A stretch of 64,000 nucleotides of DNA from Sedimenticola sp. (GCA_027026755.1 JALVNE010000235.1:1-64000); one strand, 5' to 3'. Positions 37,944 through 46,346 are shown, counted from the stretch's first letter. A program made the numbers and translations. Notes: a model not told the origin generated them from the sequence alone.

Positions 37944-38164
37944 GGTTGTGATGATTCCTCGATCGGCGGGGCAGGCTGGAGGGAAGGCGCAGTGGTCGAT
38001 GCGGGCTGCGGCAGTTCCAGGGGAGGCGGCAGTTCACCATTCCCGTCTTCTTCCATGGCGCCAAGGTATTCCAGCAGTTCCAGGGAAGGGGTGTCGCCGG
38101 CCTGAAAGCCGGGCTGTTCTTCCCCAGGCAGGCAGAGCAGCACAAGCATCATGGCGCTCATCAT
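37940..38164 (-). CDS. Small hypothetical protein in sigma-factor operon
   Basis: A 74-residue reading frame, starting MMSAMMLVLLCLPGEEQPG and containing SLELLEYLGAMEEDG followed by a Pro-rich tail. The start codon overlaps the stop of the DUF3619-like gene (ATGA) and its end overlaps the DUF3106 start, so it is squeezed into a chain of translationally coupled genes. That is the main evidence that it is real. A weak hydrophobic N-terminus could be a short leader. Function not recognised. Confidence 0.65.
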   Translation of the reverse strand: MMSAMMLVLLCLPGEEQPGFQAGDTPSLELLEYLGAMEEDGNGELPPPLELPQPASTTAPSLQPAPPIEESSQP

Positions 38165-38547
38165 TGGTTCATGTCCTGGGGCACCTGTTCCTCCAGCCAG
38201 TGGTAGAAGTCCAGTTCCTCCACCAGTTCCAGGTCCGTGTCCAGGCTGACGATCTCCAGCAGTTCCAGGTCGCTGGTGTCCGCTATTCCGCTGTTGTTGG
38301 ACAGGGATGCAAGCAGTAACAGGCTGATCAGCACCAGTACGCCCAGGAGCGCAGCGGCGGGCGCGGCATGACGGCCCAGCACACCACCCAGGTTCACCGT
38401 GGCCCCGGCATGCAGACTGCGCCACCAGGGAATGGGAGTGTCCAGAGCCTGTTCCCGAGCCTGGCGCAGGCGGGACAGGGTGGAGGCATCCAGTCCTGCG
38501 GCTTTCTCCTCCAGGGCGTCTTTCAGTTTCTTCTCGAACTCGTTCAT
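38161..38547 (-). CDS. DUF3619-like membrane protein, putative anti-sigma partner
   Basis: A 128-residue protein with a cytoplasmic helical N-terminus (NEFEKKLKDALEEKAAGLDAS, RLRQAREQAL), one transmembrane helix (about 66-84) and a short acidic periplasmic tail. The layout resembles DUF3619 proteins, encoded straight after ECF-type sigma genes in many beta- and gammaproteobacteria. It starts 1 base into the stop of the sigma gene. An anti-sigma role is inferred from topology and position; no zinc-binding anti-sigma motif is present. Confidence 0.72.
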   Translation of the reverse strand: MNEFEKKLKDALEEKAAGLDASTLSRLRQAREQALDTPIPWWRSLHAGATVNLGGVLGRHAAPAAALLGVLVLISLLLLASLSNNSGIADTSDLELLEIVSLDTDLELVEELDFYHWLEEQVPQDMNQ

Positions 38548-39131
38548 CAGCGGTACTCCTGCAACTGTCCACGCAGGGCCTGCATGGCGCGGTACAGGTG
38601 GGTCTTTACGCTTCCCTGGCTGCAGCCCATGGCTTTTGCCGTGTCCTTCACGTCCAGTCCCTCCCAGATGCGCAGCATGAAGGCCTGCTGCTGGCGCAAG
38701 GGAAGACCGCTCAGGGCCGCGGCGATGGCATCCCGCGATTGGTCCCGCTGCAGTTCCCTTTCCGGTGTTGCGAAACGGAGGTCGGGAGCCATCTGTATGG
38801 GGTCGCCCTCGTCATCGGTGAATCCCAGCCAGCCTTTCCAGCGGTTGCGCACTGCCGAGCGCCGGTACCAGTCCCGGATGCGGTTCTGCAATATGCGGTG
38901 GAACAATGGGGGCCATTCCGTTTCCGCCTTGTGTCCGTATCTTGTGACGAAAGCTATCATGCTGTCCTGCACCAAATCCAGCGCCTCCTCGCGGCTGCGG
39001 GTGGCGATTTCAGCCATCACCAGGGCACGACGTTCCACATCGGCGAGAAACCTTTCCAGGCCGGGCGACTGGGTTCGTGCCTTCGGATTGGTGTCTGTAT
39101 CCATGAAAGTCGTGCTGATGGCTTCCGGCAT
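38547..39131 (-). CDS. ECF-type RNA polymerase sigma factor
   Basis: A 194-residue sigma-70 family protein. Region 2 is around 30-95 (DVERRALVMAEIATRSREEALDLVQDSMIAF, landmarks EEALDLVQDSM; then FHRILQNRIRDWYRR). Region 4 is around 140-190 (ALSGLPLRQQQAFMLRIWEGLDVKDTAKAMGC, landmarks LPLRQQQAFMLR and SQGSVKTHLYRAM). The start at 39131 has AGGAAGG just upstream and is preferred over Met at 39206. It heads an operon with the DUF3619-like, small and DUF3106 proteins. The regulon is unknown; the DUF1800/DUF1501 genes lie 120 bases beyond the operon. Confidence 0.88.
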   Translation of the reverse strand: MPEAISTTFMDTDTNPKARTQSPGLERFLADVERRALVMAEIATRSREEALDLVQDSMIAFVTRYGHKAETEWPPLFHRILQNRIRDWYRRSAVRNRWKGWLGFTDDEGDPIQMAPDLRFATPERELQRDQSRDAIAAALSGLPLRQQQAFMLRIWEGLDVKDTAKAMGCSQGSVKTHLYRAMQALRGQLQEYR

Positions 39132-39242
39132 GATCCTTCCTGCTTGTTGCTGTGTCAATGCGTGCTGGTATCCGGTTAAACGCACAAACGGCCGGGAGGT
39201 TGACAATCCTGATCCGGGTTAAAGCGGGAACGCATCTATAAG

Positions 39243-39305
39243 AAGTCGGGTTTCAGCCCGACAACAGCTGCCACCAAGGGGCAATACCGGGCGAAGTCCG
39301 GTCTA
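39243..39305. repeat. Palindromic repeat family A, degenerate copy
   Basis: The left arm GTCGGGTTTCAGCCCGAC (39245-39262) is well kept; the right arm (CCGGGCGAAGTCCGGTC) is partly decayed. Order and spacing match the copy at 114-182. It lies between the convergent ends of no genes: upstream of the sigma gene start and downstream of the GIY-YIG gene. Confidence 0.6.
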
Positions 39306-39683
39306 TGGATGGCTGTCATCAATGTATTTGAGGTGGGAGCCACAATGCCGGCGGCAGTCGCTGGCACCAAATCCGGGTACGGGAATTTGGCCTGCCACCT
39401 GCTGGTTCCAGCGGCATTCCGGGATGGCTGATGTTTCCATCCGCAGAATTTCCACCTCGGGATGCGCCAGCAGGTAGTCGATATGCCAGCGCAGTTTTTT
39501 GCTGTCGGACAAATGCCGGGCAATTCGGGCCGCCAGGTTTCGCCGGGCGCTGCCGGTGTACACATAGTGCCCGGCAGGAAAATTGCAGCTTCCCAGCGCA
39601 CCTGCCACAATCTGCACATTCTGGCGCACCTGGATGTGCAGCTGGTAGGAAACATGATCTTCTGGGTAGGAAGGCTTATTCAT
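39303..39683 (-). CDS. GIY-YIG-like nuclease-family protein (DUF123 type)
   Basis: A 126-residue protein with the DUF123/GIY-YIG-like core: YQLHIQVRQNVQIVAGALG, FPAGHYVYTGSARRNLAARIARHLS (landmark GHYVYTGSARRNL), and KLRWHIDYLLAHPEVEIL, plus Cys/His near the end (ECRWNQQ, DCRRHCGSH). The family is annotated as a small endonuclease-like protein of unknown substrate. The start is uncertain: Met at 39683 is taken, but Met at 39695 and 39716 are in frame. With 39683, its start codon overlaps that of the divergent mazG gene (CATG). Confidence 0.75.
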   Translation of the reverse strand: MNKPSYPEDHVSYQLHIQVRQNVQIVAGALGSCNFPAGHYVYTGSARRNLAARIARHLSDSKKLRWHIDYLLAHPEVEILRMETSAIPECRWNQQVAGQIPVPGFGASDCRRHCGSHLKYIDDSHP

Positions 39684-40479
39684 GGCGCACAACATCGACG
39701 AACTTCTGCATATCATGGCCCGCTTGCGGGATCCTCACAAGGGTTGTCCCTGGGATCTGAAGCAGGACTGGCACAGTATCGTCCCCTATACCATTGAGGA
39801 AGCCTACGAAGTGGCGGATGCCATCGAGCAGGGTGATTTCAACGAGCTGAAATCCGAGCTGGGTGATCTGCTGTTCCAGGTGGTCTTTTACGCCCGCCTG
39901 GGCGAGGAACAAGGGTATTTCGATTTTGCGGATATCGTGGATGCCATCTGCGAAAAAATGATCCGCCGTCATCCTCATGTGTTCGCCGATACACGGCACG
40001 AGGATGATGCCGCCCTCAAAGCGGCTTGGGAAGCGGAGAAACGTCGCGAACGCAATGAAAAGAACGCGGATTCCAGCGTACTCGATGGCGTGGCTTCTGC
40101 TCTGCCCGCTCTTGTTCGGGCAGACAAGCTGCAAAAGCGGGCGTCCCGGGTGGGGTTCGACTGGCCGGACGCCTTGGGCGCCATGGACAAGCTGCTGGAA
40201 GAGCTGGACGAAGTGAAACAGGCCGTGGAGGCCGCGGACCGGGAGGCCTTGCAGGACGAGCTGGGCGACCTGCTGTTTGCCGCGGTGAACATCGCCCGCC
40301 TGCTGGGAGTGGATGCCGAGCAAGCCCTGCGCCGGGGCAACAGGAATTTCGAGACGCGCTTCCGCGCCATGGAAAAGCTGCTGGAGGCCGAGGGCCACGA
40401 GGATTTGAGCATGCTGGAACTGCAGCAGCTGGAAGATGCCTGGAAGCAGGTGAAAGCCGGGGAGGGAGCCAGTGACTGA
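39682..40479 (+). CDS. mazG: Nucleoside triphosphate pyrophosphohydrolase MazG
   Basis: Hydrolyses NTPs to NMP and pyrophosphate, a house-cleaning and stringent-response role in the cytoplasm. The 265-residue protein has the two tandem MazG domains: the first with EEAYEVADAI and ELGDLLFQVVFYA, the second with EELDEVKQAVE and ELGDLLFAAVNIARL, each an EExxE...ExxD metal site. The N-terminal LRDPHKGCPWDLKQ is typical. AGGAAGG lies 8 bases before the ATG. It overlaps the following Nudix gene by 8 bases. Confidence 0.96.
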   Translation: MAHNIDELLHIMARLRDPHKGCPWDLKQDWHSIVPYTIEEAYEVADAIEQGDFNELKSELGDLLFQVVFYARLGEEQGYFDFADIVDAICEKMIRRHPHVFADTRHEDDAALKAAWEAEKRRERNEKNADSSVLDGVASALPALVRADKLQKRASRVGFDWPDALGAMDKLLEELDEVKQAVEAADREALQDELGDLLFAAVNIARLLGVDAEQALRRGNRNFETRFRAMEKLLEAEGHEDLSMLELQQLEDAWKQVKAGEGASD

Positions 40480-41356
40480 TACCGGCTACCTGCGGCATGT
40501 CGCCGCCTGCAATCCCCCGGTAACCGAGCGGTTCGTTCCCTGGCGTATTCATGGGCAGGTGGTAGGATGGTTGCGCCCCTGGCTGGTTGAAAAACTGGTG
40601 GACAGGCCCGATGTGTTCGAGGTCCGGGACCATGCCGTGCATCTGCGCCGGGAGTTCAGGGATTTTTCCGCCCGCAGCGAGGCCCTGGATGAGGTGGTCG
40701 CCTGGTTGGCCCGGCAGGCGCTGATCACGCCGCCCATGGGGGAACTCTACCCGGTGACCCCGGCCGGCCGGGAAGCGGCCCTGTGCGTCATGGACAGGGC
40801 GGCTGCAGCCTACTTTGGCGTGCGGGCCTTCGGTCAGCATCTCAATGGCTATGTGCGTCGTGACGATGGCATCCATATGTGGCTGGGGCGCCGCGCCAGG
40901 GACCGTCTGATCTTTCCCGGGCGCCTGGACAACATGGTGGCGGGTGGGCTTCCCTGGGGCGTGAGTCTGAAAGAGAACCTGCGCAAGGAATGTGCCGAAG
41001 AAGCGGGTTTGTCCGCGGAACTGGCCGACCGGGCCGTCCCTGTCGGCCTGGTGAGTTATAATCGGGTGGCAGAGCGCGGCTACCGGCCGGATGTGCTTTA
41101 TTGCTATGACCTGGAACTTTCACCGGACTTCAGGCCTCGAAACACCGACGGCGAGGTCGAATCCTTCAGCCTGCTGCCCCTGCAGGAGGTTGCCCGCCTG
41201 GTGAGGGAAACCGACGAATTCAAGTTGAATTGTAACCTGGTGATCATCGATTTTCTGCTGCGGCATGGCTATCTGGATCCGCAGCATGAAGAATACCTGG
41301 ACTTGGCCATGGGCCTGCGGCGCCCCCTGGGGGCCGGTCTTTCGGTCCGGGAATAG
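40472..41356 (+). CDS. Nudix hydrolase, DUF4743 type, with altered Nudix box
   Basis: A 294-residue protein: an N-terminal DUF4743 domain (about 5-125, with FVPWRIHGQVVGWLRPWL) and a Nudix domain (about 125-260). The Nudix box runs from Gly158 to Leu180. The metal ligands Glu173, Glu176 and Glu177 are present (KECAEEAGL), but the first Glu of the consensus is Val164 and the Arg is Lys172. Relatives with this layout hydrolyse nucleotide- or thiamine-diphosphate-like compounds; the substrate here is not known. Coupled to mazG, so a joint house-cleaning role is reasonable. Confidence 0.88.
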   Translation: MTDTGYLRHVAACNPPVTERFVPWRIHGQVVGWLRPWLVEKLVDRPDVFEVRDHAVHLRREFRDFSARSEALDEVVAWLARQALITPPMGELYPVTPAGREAALCVMDRAAAAYFGVRAFGQHLNGYVRRDDGIHMWLGRRARDRLIFPGRLDNMVAGGLPWGVSLKENLRKECAEEAGLSAELADRAVPVGLVSYNRVAERGYRPDVLYCYDLELSPDFRPRNTDGEVESFSLLPLQEVARLVRETDEFKLNCNLVIIDFLLRHGYLDPQHEEYLDLAMGLRRPLGAGLSVRE

Positions 41357-41416
41357 ATACTGGCATGTTGGAGCTGGTGATCGTCCCCGGCAAGGATGGT
41401 CACCAGCCCGCGAATG

Positions 41417-41447
41417 AGGATGTCGTAAAAGCCCTTCCCTGGGCTTT
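41417..41447. repeat. Short repeat family D, copy 1
   Basis: GAGGATGTCGTAAAAGCCC followed by TTCCCTGGGCTTT, seen again with one base missing at 50419-50448. It is part of the first hairpin in the prc leader. Both copies are intergenic. Confidence 0.6.
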
Positions 41448-41567
41448 CACGACTCGGAATCGGAAAAATGCGATTTTCCGATTCCTCCATTTTCAATGGC
41501 TTACAGTCATCGAAAATGGCGATGCACCCCTGCATCGCGGAGGCTGTCGCCTTTTGCGACACCCTCC
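41422..41567 (+). other. Run of five hairpins in the prc leader
   Basis: Five stems follow one another in 146 bases. (1) 41422-41453: GTCGT...ACGAC outside AAAGCCC/GGGCTTT. (2) 41456-41485: GGAATCGGAAAA with TTTTCCGATTCC, perfect 12 bp. (3) 41487-41519: CCATTTTC with GAAAATGG. (4) 41519-41538: GCGATGCA with TGCATCGC around CCCC. (5) 41539-41567: GGAGGCTGTCGC with GCGACACCCTCC, one mismatch. The prc ATG follows 34 bases later. It may be a structured leader or a cluster of small repeats. Confidence 0.65.
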
Positions 41568-41601
41568 GAATGACTTTGGGAATAGAGAAACGGAAACATA
41601 G

Positions 41602-43686
41602 ATGAAGAAATTACTGACTCTCGGAATCAATGCGCTCTGCCTGCTGCTGGTCAGCACCGCGGCCTTTGCCGTGGCCAAGGAAGTTTCGCCGGAATCCCTG
41701 GTTCCCAACGATACCCAGCGACAGACTGCCCTGATCGTGAACCGGGTACTGGAGCGCTATCACTATCGCAAGGTGCACCTGGATGATGCGCTCTCCGAGG
41801 CCATTCTGAAGCGCTATCTGGAGTCCCTGGATCCCAACAAGAGTTTCTTTACCCAGGAAGACATCGACAGTTTCTCCAAATACCGGCACGAATTGGACGA
41901 TGCCATTGCTTCGGGGCGCCTGGAGCCGGCGTTCGAGATCTACCGCCGCTTCCGTCAGCGGGTCGATGAGCGCGTGGATCTGGCCCTGAGGTTGTTGCAG
42001 GAGAACAAATTCGATTTCACCCGCAAGGAGAACTATCGTTTCGACCGCGAAGACGCGCCCTGGGCGAAGAACGAGGCGGAGATTCGCGATCAGTGGCGCA
42101 AGCGGGTGAAGAACGACATCCTGGGCCTGCGTCTGGCGGGAAAGGACGAGAAGAAGATTCGCGAAACCCTGGAAAAGCGCTATCAGACCATGCGCCGGCG
42201 GGTGCATCAGCTGGACGCGGACAATGTGTTCCAGACCTTCATCAACGCCTACACCCTGAGCATAGAGCCGCATACCGGCTATATGTCGCCGGAGCGCTCC
42301 GAGAACTTCGATATCTCCATGCGCCTGTCCCTGCAGGGCATAGGCGCGGTGCTGCGCAGCGATGACGAGTACACGGTGATCCAGAAGGTCGTACCCGGTG
42401 GGCCGGCGGACAAGAGTGGTCAGCTGCATGCCGGCGACAAGATCGTCGGCGTGGCCCAGGGCGAGGACGGCGAGATGGAGGACATCATCGGCTGGCCTCT
42501 GCAGGACGTGGTGGAAAAGATCCGGGGCAAGAAGGACACCATCGTGCGTCTGAACGTGCTGCCAAGGTCGGGGGGCGCGAATGCGCCGGTGAAGACCGTG
42601 GCCATCAAGCGGGACAAGATCAAGCTGGAAGACCAGGCGGCCAAGTCCAGCATCATCGAGGTGGATGGCATGCGTTTTGGCGTCATCGACGTACCGGCTT
42701 TCTACCGGGATTTCCGGGGGCAGGCGGCAGGAGAGAAGAATTTCCGCAGCACCACCAGGGATGTGCGCAAGCTCATTGCCGGGCTCAAGGCGGAAAAAGT
42801 GGATGGCATCATCGTGGATCTGCGCAACAACGGCGGTGGTTCCCTCACCGAGGCCACCGAGCTGACCGGTCTGTTCATTCCCCATGGCCCGGTGGTGCAG
42901 GTCAAGGACAGTCAGGGGCATATCGACGTGGAGCGTGACAGTGATCCCCATGAGGCTTATACCGGTCCCCTGGCGGTACTGGTGAACCGCAACAGCGCTT
43001 CCGCGTCCGAGATCTTCGCTGCCGCCATCCAGGACTATGGCCGGGGCCTGATCGTCGGCGAGCCCACCTTTGGCAAGGGAACCGTGCAGAGCCTGGTGGA
43101 CCTGGGGCAATTTTCCCCTCACAAGCAGGATCTGGGACGGCTGCGTCTCACCATTGCCCAGTTCTTCCGCGTGCGGGGGGGCAGCACCCAGCACAAGGGT
43201 GTGGTTCCCGATGTCGTCTTTCCCACGGCCAAAGGTTCCGGCAAGCATGGTGAACGTTCCCTGGACAATGCCCTTCCCTGGGCCAGCATCCAGGCGGCGG
43301 AGTACCGTGCGGTGAACCAGGTGCCGCAAACGCCCATGTTGCAGCGCAAGCATGAAAGACGCGTAGCCAGGGATTCCGGTTTCAATTTCTTGGTGGAGCA
43401 GAACCAGGAATTCAACGACATGGAGGCGCGCAAGGAAGTCTCCCTGGTGGAATCCGAACGCAGGAAGGAATGGGATGAAAGGGAAAAGCGCGCCCTGGAA
43501 CGGCACAACAGGCTGCGGGCCCTGCGTGGCCTGCCGGCGCTGAACAAGCTGGATGATGATGAGGACGAGTTCGAGGAGAAGGAAGACGATCCAGAGGGTA
43601 TCAACCGCATCATGCAGGAAGAGGCCGCGCACATCCTGGCAGACTTCATCCGCCAGCAGCGTCCTGTCACCGCCCAGGCCGAATAA
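41602..43686 (+). CDS. prc: Carboxy-terminal processing protease Prc (Tsp)
   Basis: A periplasmic serine protease (S41A) that degrades ssrA-tagged and other proteins from the C-terminus and processes envelope proteins. The 694-residue product has a signal peptide (1-23, TAAFA), an N-terminal TSP domain with FTQEDIDSFSKY, a PDZ domain around 230-330 (KVVPGGPADKSGQLHAGDKIVGV, landmark GPADKSGQLHAGDKI), the protease core with Ser467 (NSASASEIF) and Lys492 (GEPTFGKGTVQS) 25 residues apart as in E. coli, and a DUF3340 C-terminal region rich in charge. The ribosome site is weak. Confidence 0.95.
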   Translation: MKKLLTLGINALCLLLVSTAAFAVAKEVSPESLVPNDTQRQTALIVNRVLERYHYRKVHLDDALSEAILKRYLESLDPNKSFFTQEDIDSFSKYRHELDDAIASGRLEPAFEIYRRFRQRVDERVDLALRLLQENKFDFTRKENYRFDREDAPWAKNEAEIRDQWRKRVKNDILGLRLAGKDEKKIRETLEKRYQTMRRRVHQLDADNVFQTFINAYTLSIEPHTGYMSPERSENFDISMRLSLQGIGAVLRSDDEYTVIQKVVPGGPADKSGQLHAGDKIVGVAQGEDGEMEDIIGWPLQDVVEKIRGKKDTIVRLNVLPRSGGANAPVKTVAIKRDKIKLEDQAAKSSIIEVDGMRFGVIDVPAFYRDFRGQAAGEKNFRSTTRDVRKLIAGLKAEKVDGIIVDLRNNGGGSLTEATELTGLFIPHGPVVQVKDSQGHIDVERDSDPHEAYTGPLAVLVNRNSASASEIFAAAIQDYGRGLIVGEPTFGKGTVQSLVDLGQFSPHKQDLGRLRLTIAQFFRVRGGSTQHKGVVPDVVFPTAKGSGKHGERSLDNALPWASIQAAEYRAVNQVPQTPMLQRKHERRVARDSGFNFLVEQNQEFNDMEARKEVSLVESERRKEWDEREKRALERHNRLRALRGLPALNKLDDDEDEFEEKEDDPEGINRIMQEEAAHILADFIRQQRPVTAQAE

Positions 43687-43695
43687 GCAACGGCC

Positions 43696-45282
43696 ATGCC
43701 GACCGGTTTGCCCCTGGTCACCGGCCTGCTCCAGCGCCTGCGCCGGGAAGGGGACCCGTCCCTGCTGGCGCGGGGGCGTTTCGGCCTGGAAAAGGAAAGC
43801 CTGCGGGTGGCGGAGAGCGGCGGCATCGCCCAGACGCCCCATCCTGCATCCCTGGGGTCGGCCCTGACCCATCCCCGCATCACCACGGACTATTCAGAGG
43901 CGCTGCTGGAGCTGGTCACGCCTCCCTTCAGGGATTTCACCGAGGCGCTGGATTGCCTGGAGGAACTGCACCTGTATGTGCGCGCCAGGCTGGACGAGGA
44001 GTTTCTCTGGGCCACCAGCATGCCCTGCATCCTGGCGGGGGAGGACAGCATTCCCATAGCCCGCTACGGCGGTTCCAATCCGGGGCTGATGAAATATGTC
44101 TACCGGGTGGGCCTGGGCTACCGTTACGGCCGCACCATGCAGGTCATCGCGGGCGTGCACTACAATTTTTCCCTGGACGAAGCCTTCTGGCCCATGTACC
44201 AGGCCCTGCTGGGTGACAGGGGCAGCCTGCGGGATTTTCGTGACCGTCATTACATGGGCATGGTGCGCAACCTGCAGCGCTATGGCTGGCTGATTCCCTA
44301 TCTGTTCGGCGCCTCGCCTTCTGTGTGCAGTTCCTTCTTCACGGACAAGGAGCCGGATCTGCTGGTCTTCGACGACCATACCTATTACGAGCCCTACGCC
44401 ACTTCCTTGCGCATGGGAGACATCGGCTACCAGAACCGCAAGGAAGAAGGCATGGGTATCAAGGCCGAATACGACGATCTGGACAGCTATGTGCGCAGCC
44501 TGGCACGAGCCACCCAGACGCCCTGCCCGGTGTGGGAGAGCATTGGTGTGAAGGTGGATGGCGAATACCGTCAGCTCAACGCCAACCAGTTGCAGATCGA
44601 AAACGAGTACTACAGCTCGGTGCGCCCAAAGCAGATCTGTGGTGACATGGAAACGCCGGCCAGGGCGCTCAAGGAGCGGGGTATCGCCTATGTGGAGCTG
44701 CGTTCGCTGGATGTGAATGCCTATCATCCCCTGGGCGTGGACGAAGCCCAGCTGCGCTTCCTCCATCTGTTCATGCTCTACTGCCTGCTGCGGGAAAGCC
44801 CGGTCATCAGCGGCACCGAGCGCAAGGAGATCGACCGCAACCTCATCTGGGTGGCCCACCAGGGCAGGGATCCCCTGCTCAAGCTGCAGCGTGGTGACCG
44901 GGCGGTGCTGTTCCGTGACTGGGCTCGGGAGCTGTTGCAGGCCATGGAGCCCCTGGCGGAACTGCTGGCAGGGCAGGGTGATGACGGTGCTTACACCCGA
45001 TCCCTGCAGGAACAGCAGCGCAAGCTGGAGGACGCCTCTCTCACCCCTTCAGGACGCATGCTGGACGAAATGCGGGCGAACGGAGAGGGCTTCTACCAGT
45101 TCGCCCGGCGCCTGTCACAGGAGCAATGGCGCTATTTCTCCCGGAGGAAACCGGACCCCGGCTTCATGGAGAAGCTGGATCGCATGGCGGCACGATCCCT
45201 GGCGGAACAGCAAGCCCTGGAACAGGCCTCCGGCGAGGATTTCGACACCTATCTGGCTCGGTATTTTGCCGGGCAGATATGA
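43696..45282 (+). CDS. gshA: Glutamate-cysteine ligase GshA
   Basis: Joins glutamate and cysteine with ATP, the first step of glutathione synthesis, in the cytoplasm. The 528-residue protein is of the gammaproteobacterial (GshA type 1) group: RGRFGLEKESLRVAESG at the start, TDYSEALLELVTPP, MPCILAGEDSIPIARYG, and MQVIAGVHYNFSLDEAFW. It begins 9 bases after the prc stop and may share its transcript. No gshB is present in the window. Confidence 0.96.
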   Translation: MPTGLPLVTGLLQRLRREGDPSLLARGRFGLEKESLRVAESGGIAQTPHPASLGSALTHPRITTDYSEALLELVTPPFRDFTEALDCLEELHLYVRARLDEEFLWATSMPCILAGEDSIPIARYGGSNPGLMKYVYRVGLGYRYGRTMQVIAGVHYNFSLDEAFWPMYQALLGDRGSLRDFRDRHYMGMVRNLQRYGWLIPYLFGASPSVCSSFFTDKEPDLLVFDDHTYYEPYATSLRMGDIGYQNRKEEGMGIKAEYDDLDSYVRSLARATQTPCPVWESIGVKVDGEYRQLNANQLQIENEYYSSVRPKQICGDMETPARALKERGIAYVELRSLDVNAYHPLGVDEAQLRFLHLFMLYCLLRESPVISGTERKEIDRNLIWVAHQGRDPLLKLQRGDRAVLFRDWARELLQAMEPLAELLAGQGDDGAYTRSLQEQQRKLEDASLTPSGRMLDEMRANGEGFYQFARRLSQEQWRYFSRRKPDPGFMEKLDRMAARSLAEQQALEQASGEDFDTYLARYFAGQI

Positions 45283-45283
45283 G

Positions 45284-45405
45284 TAGGTCGGGCTTCAGCC
45301 CGACAATTGGCCTGGGGTCGGAGTCGAATCAGCCGCAGCCCGACAATCCACCGTTGTGTGTCGGACTGAAGTCCGACCTACAGCATCCCGATTCGACTCC
45401 GACCC
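45284..45405. repeat. Interleaved family A and family C repeats
   Basis: A family A copy spans 45284-45380, with the left arm GTCGGGCTTCAGCCCGAC and right arm GTCGGACTGAAGTCCGAC. A family C left end (GGGGTCGGAGTCGAATC) starts at 45314, inside it, and the matching right end (ATTCGACTCCGACCC) finishes at 45405, outside it. The two elements therefore overlap instead of one simply holding the other. The element fills the convergent gap between gshA and the SDR gene. Confidence 0.75.
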
Positions 45406-45413
45406 TTCCACAC

Positions 45414-46268
45414 TCAGTGTTTCCCTCCTCCGGAAACCCATCGCATCAGCCTGTCCTGCATGCGGCTGGACAGTATCCGCTTGAGATTACCGAACAGGTA
45501 GGTGGGAAAGGTCACGTAATAGCGCGGTCTGGGATGCCGGCTTTCCAGGGCGTGAATGACTTTGTCGAGTACGGCTTCCGGCCCTAAAGTGAAAGGTGCC
45601 GCGTCGCCTTCCTTCTTCAGTCTTTCGATCATTCCCAGGTAGCGCTCCCTGTGGGGGCTGTTTTCCATGTCGATGTTCTCCAGGAAACGGGCGTAGGCGT
45701 TTTCCCGGAAACGGCTGCGAATGGGGCCGGGTTCGATGAGTGATACATGGATACCGGTGCCATGCAGCTCCAGGCGCAGGGTATCGGTGAGGCCTTCCAG
45801 GGCAAACTTGGAGCAGTTGTAGGCGCCGCGATAGGGCATGGCGGCAAAGCCCAGCACCGAGCTGTTCTGGATGATGCGTCCTTGGCCCTGCTCCCGCATG
45901 ACCGGGATGACACGGCGGGTGAGATCATGCCAGCCCAGCAGATTGGTTTCCAGCTGGGCGCGCAGGGTCTGCCTGTCCAGGTCCTCGACGGCGCCGGGCT
46001 GGCCGTAGGCGCCGTTGTTGAACAGGCCATAAAGCCTTCCGCCGCTGCGTTCCAGCACCTGTTCCGCCGCAGATGCGATACTGGTCTCGTCGTCCAGATC
46101 CAGCACCAGGCTTTCCAACCCCTCCGCCTGCAGGCGGGCCACGTCTTCTTCTTTCCTGGCCGTGGCGAACACTTGGTAACCCCGCTCCTTCAGGCCATGG
46201 GCTACGTGATGGCCTATGCCGCTGGAACAGCCGGTGATGAGTACGCTGCGCAGGGAGGTTTCTGTCAT
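45414..46268 (-). CDS. Short-chain dehydrogenase/reductase
   Basis: A 284-residue NAD(P)-dependent oxidoreductase of the SDR family. The cofactor motif is TGCSSGIG near 11-18, with an Arg in ATARKEEDV suggesting NADP(H). The NNGAYG strand, active-site Ser in QNSSVLGF, and the YNCSK motif (Tyr and Lys) complete the set. The rest resembles oxidoreductases annotated as YbbO/SadH-like, acting on aldehydes or lipids, but the substrate is unknown. It is transcribed alone, against gshA. Confidence 0.92.
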   Translation of the reverse strand: MTETSLRSVLITGCSSGIGHHVAHGLKERGYQVFATARKEEDVARLQAEGLESLVLDLDDETSIASAAEQVLERSGGRLYGLFNNGAYGQPGAVEDLDRQTLRAQLETNLLGWHDLTRRVIPVMREQGQGRIIQNSSVLGFAAMPYRGAYNCSKFALEGLTDTLRLELHGTGIHVSLIEPGPIRSRFRENAYARFLENIDMENSPHRERYLGMIERLKKEGDAAPFTLGPEAVLDKVIHALESRHPRPRYYVTFPTYLFGNLKRILSSRMQDRLMRWVSGGGKH

Positions 46269-46346
46269 GGGTTGGCTGTTCCGTGAGGGTCGAATGGTCT
46301 ATATTCTACATAGTGAATCCGTGTTTGTGCCCAGGGAGAGCAGAAG

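Noticed and set aside
41611-43872. Long open frame of 753 codons on the minus strand over prc
   Set aside because: It shadows prc and the start of gshA, has no recognisable domain, and runs across a gene boundary.
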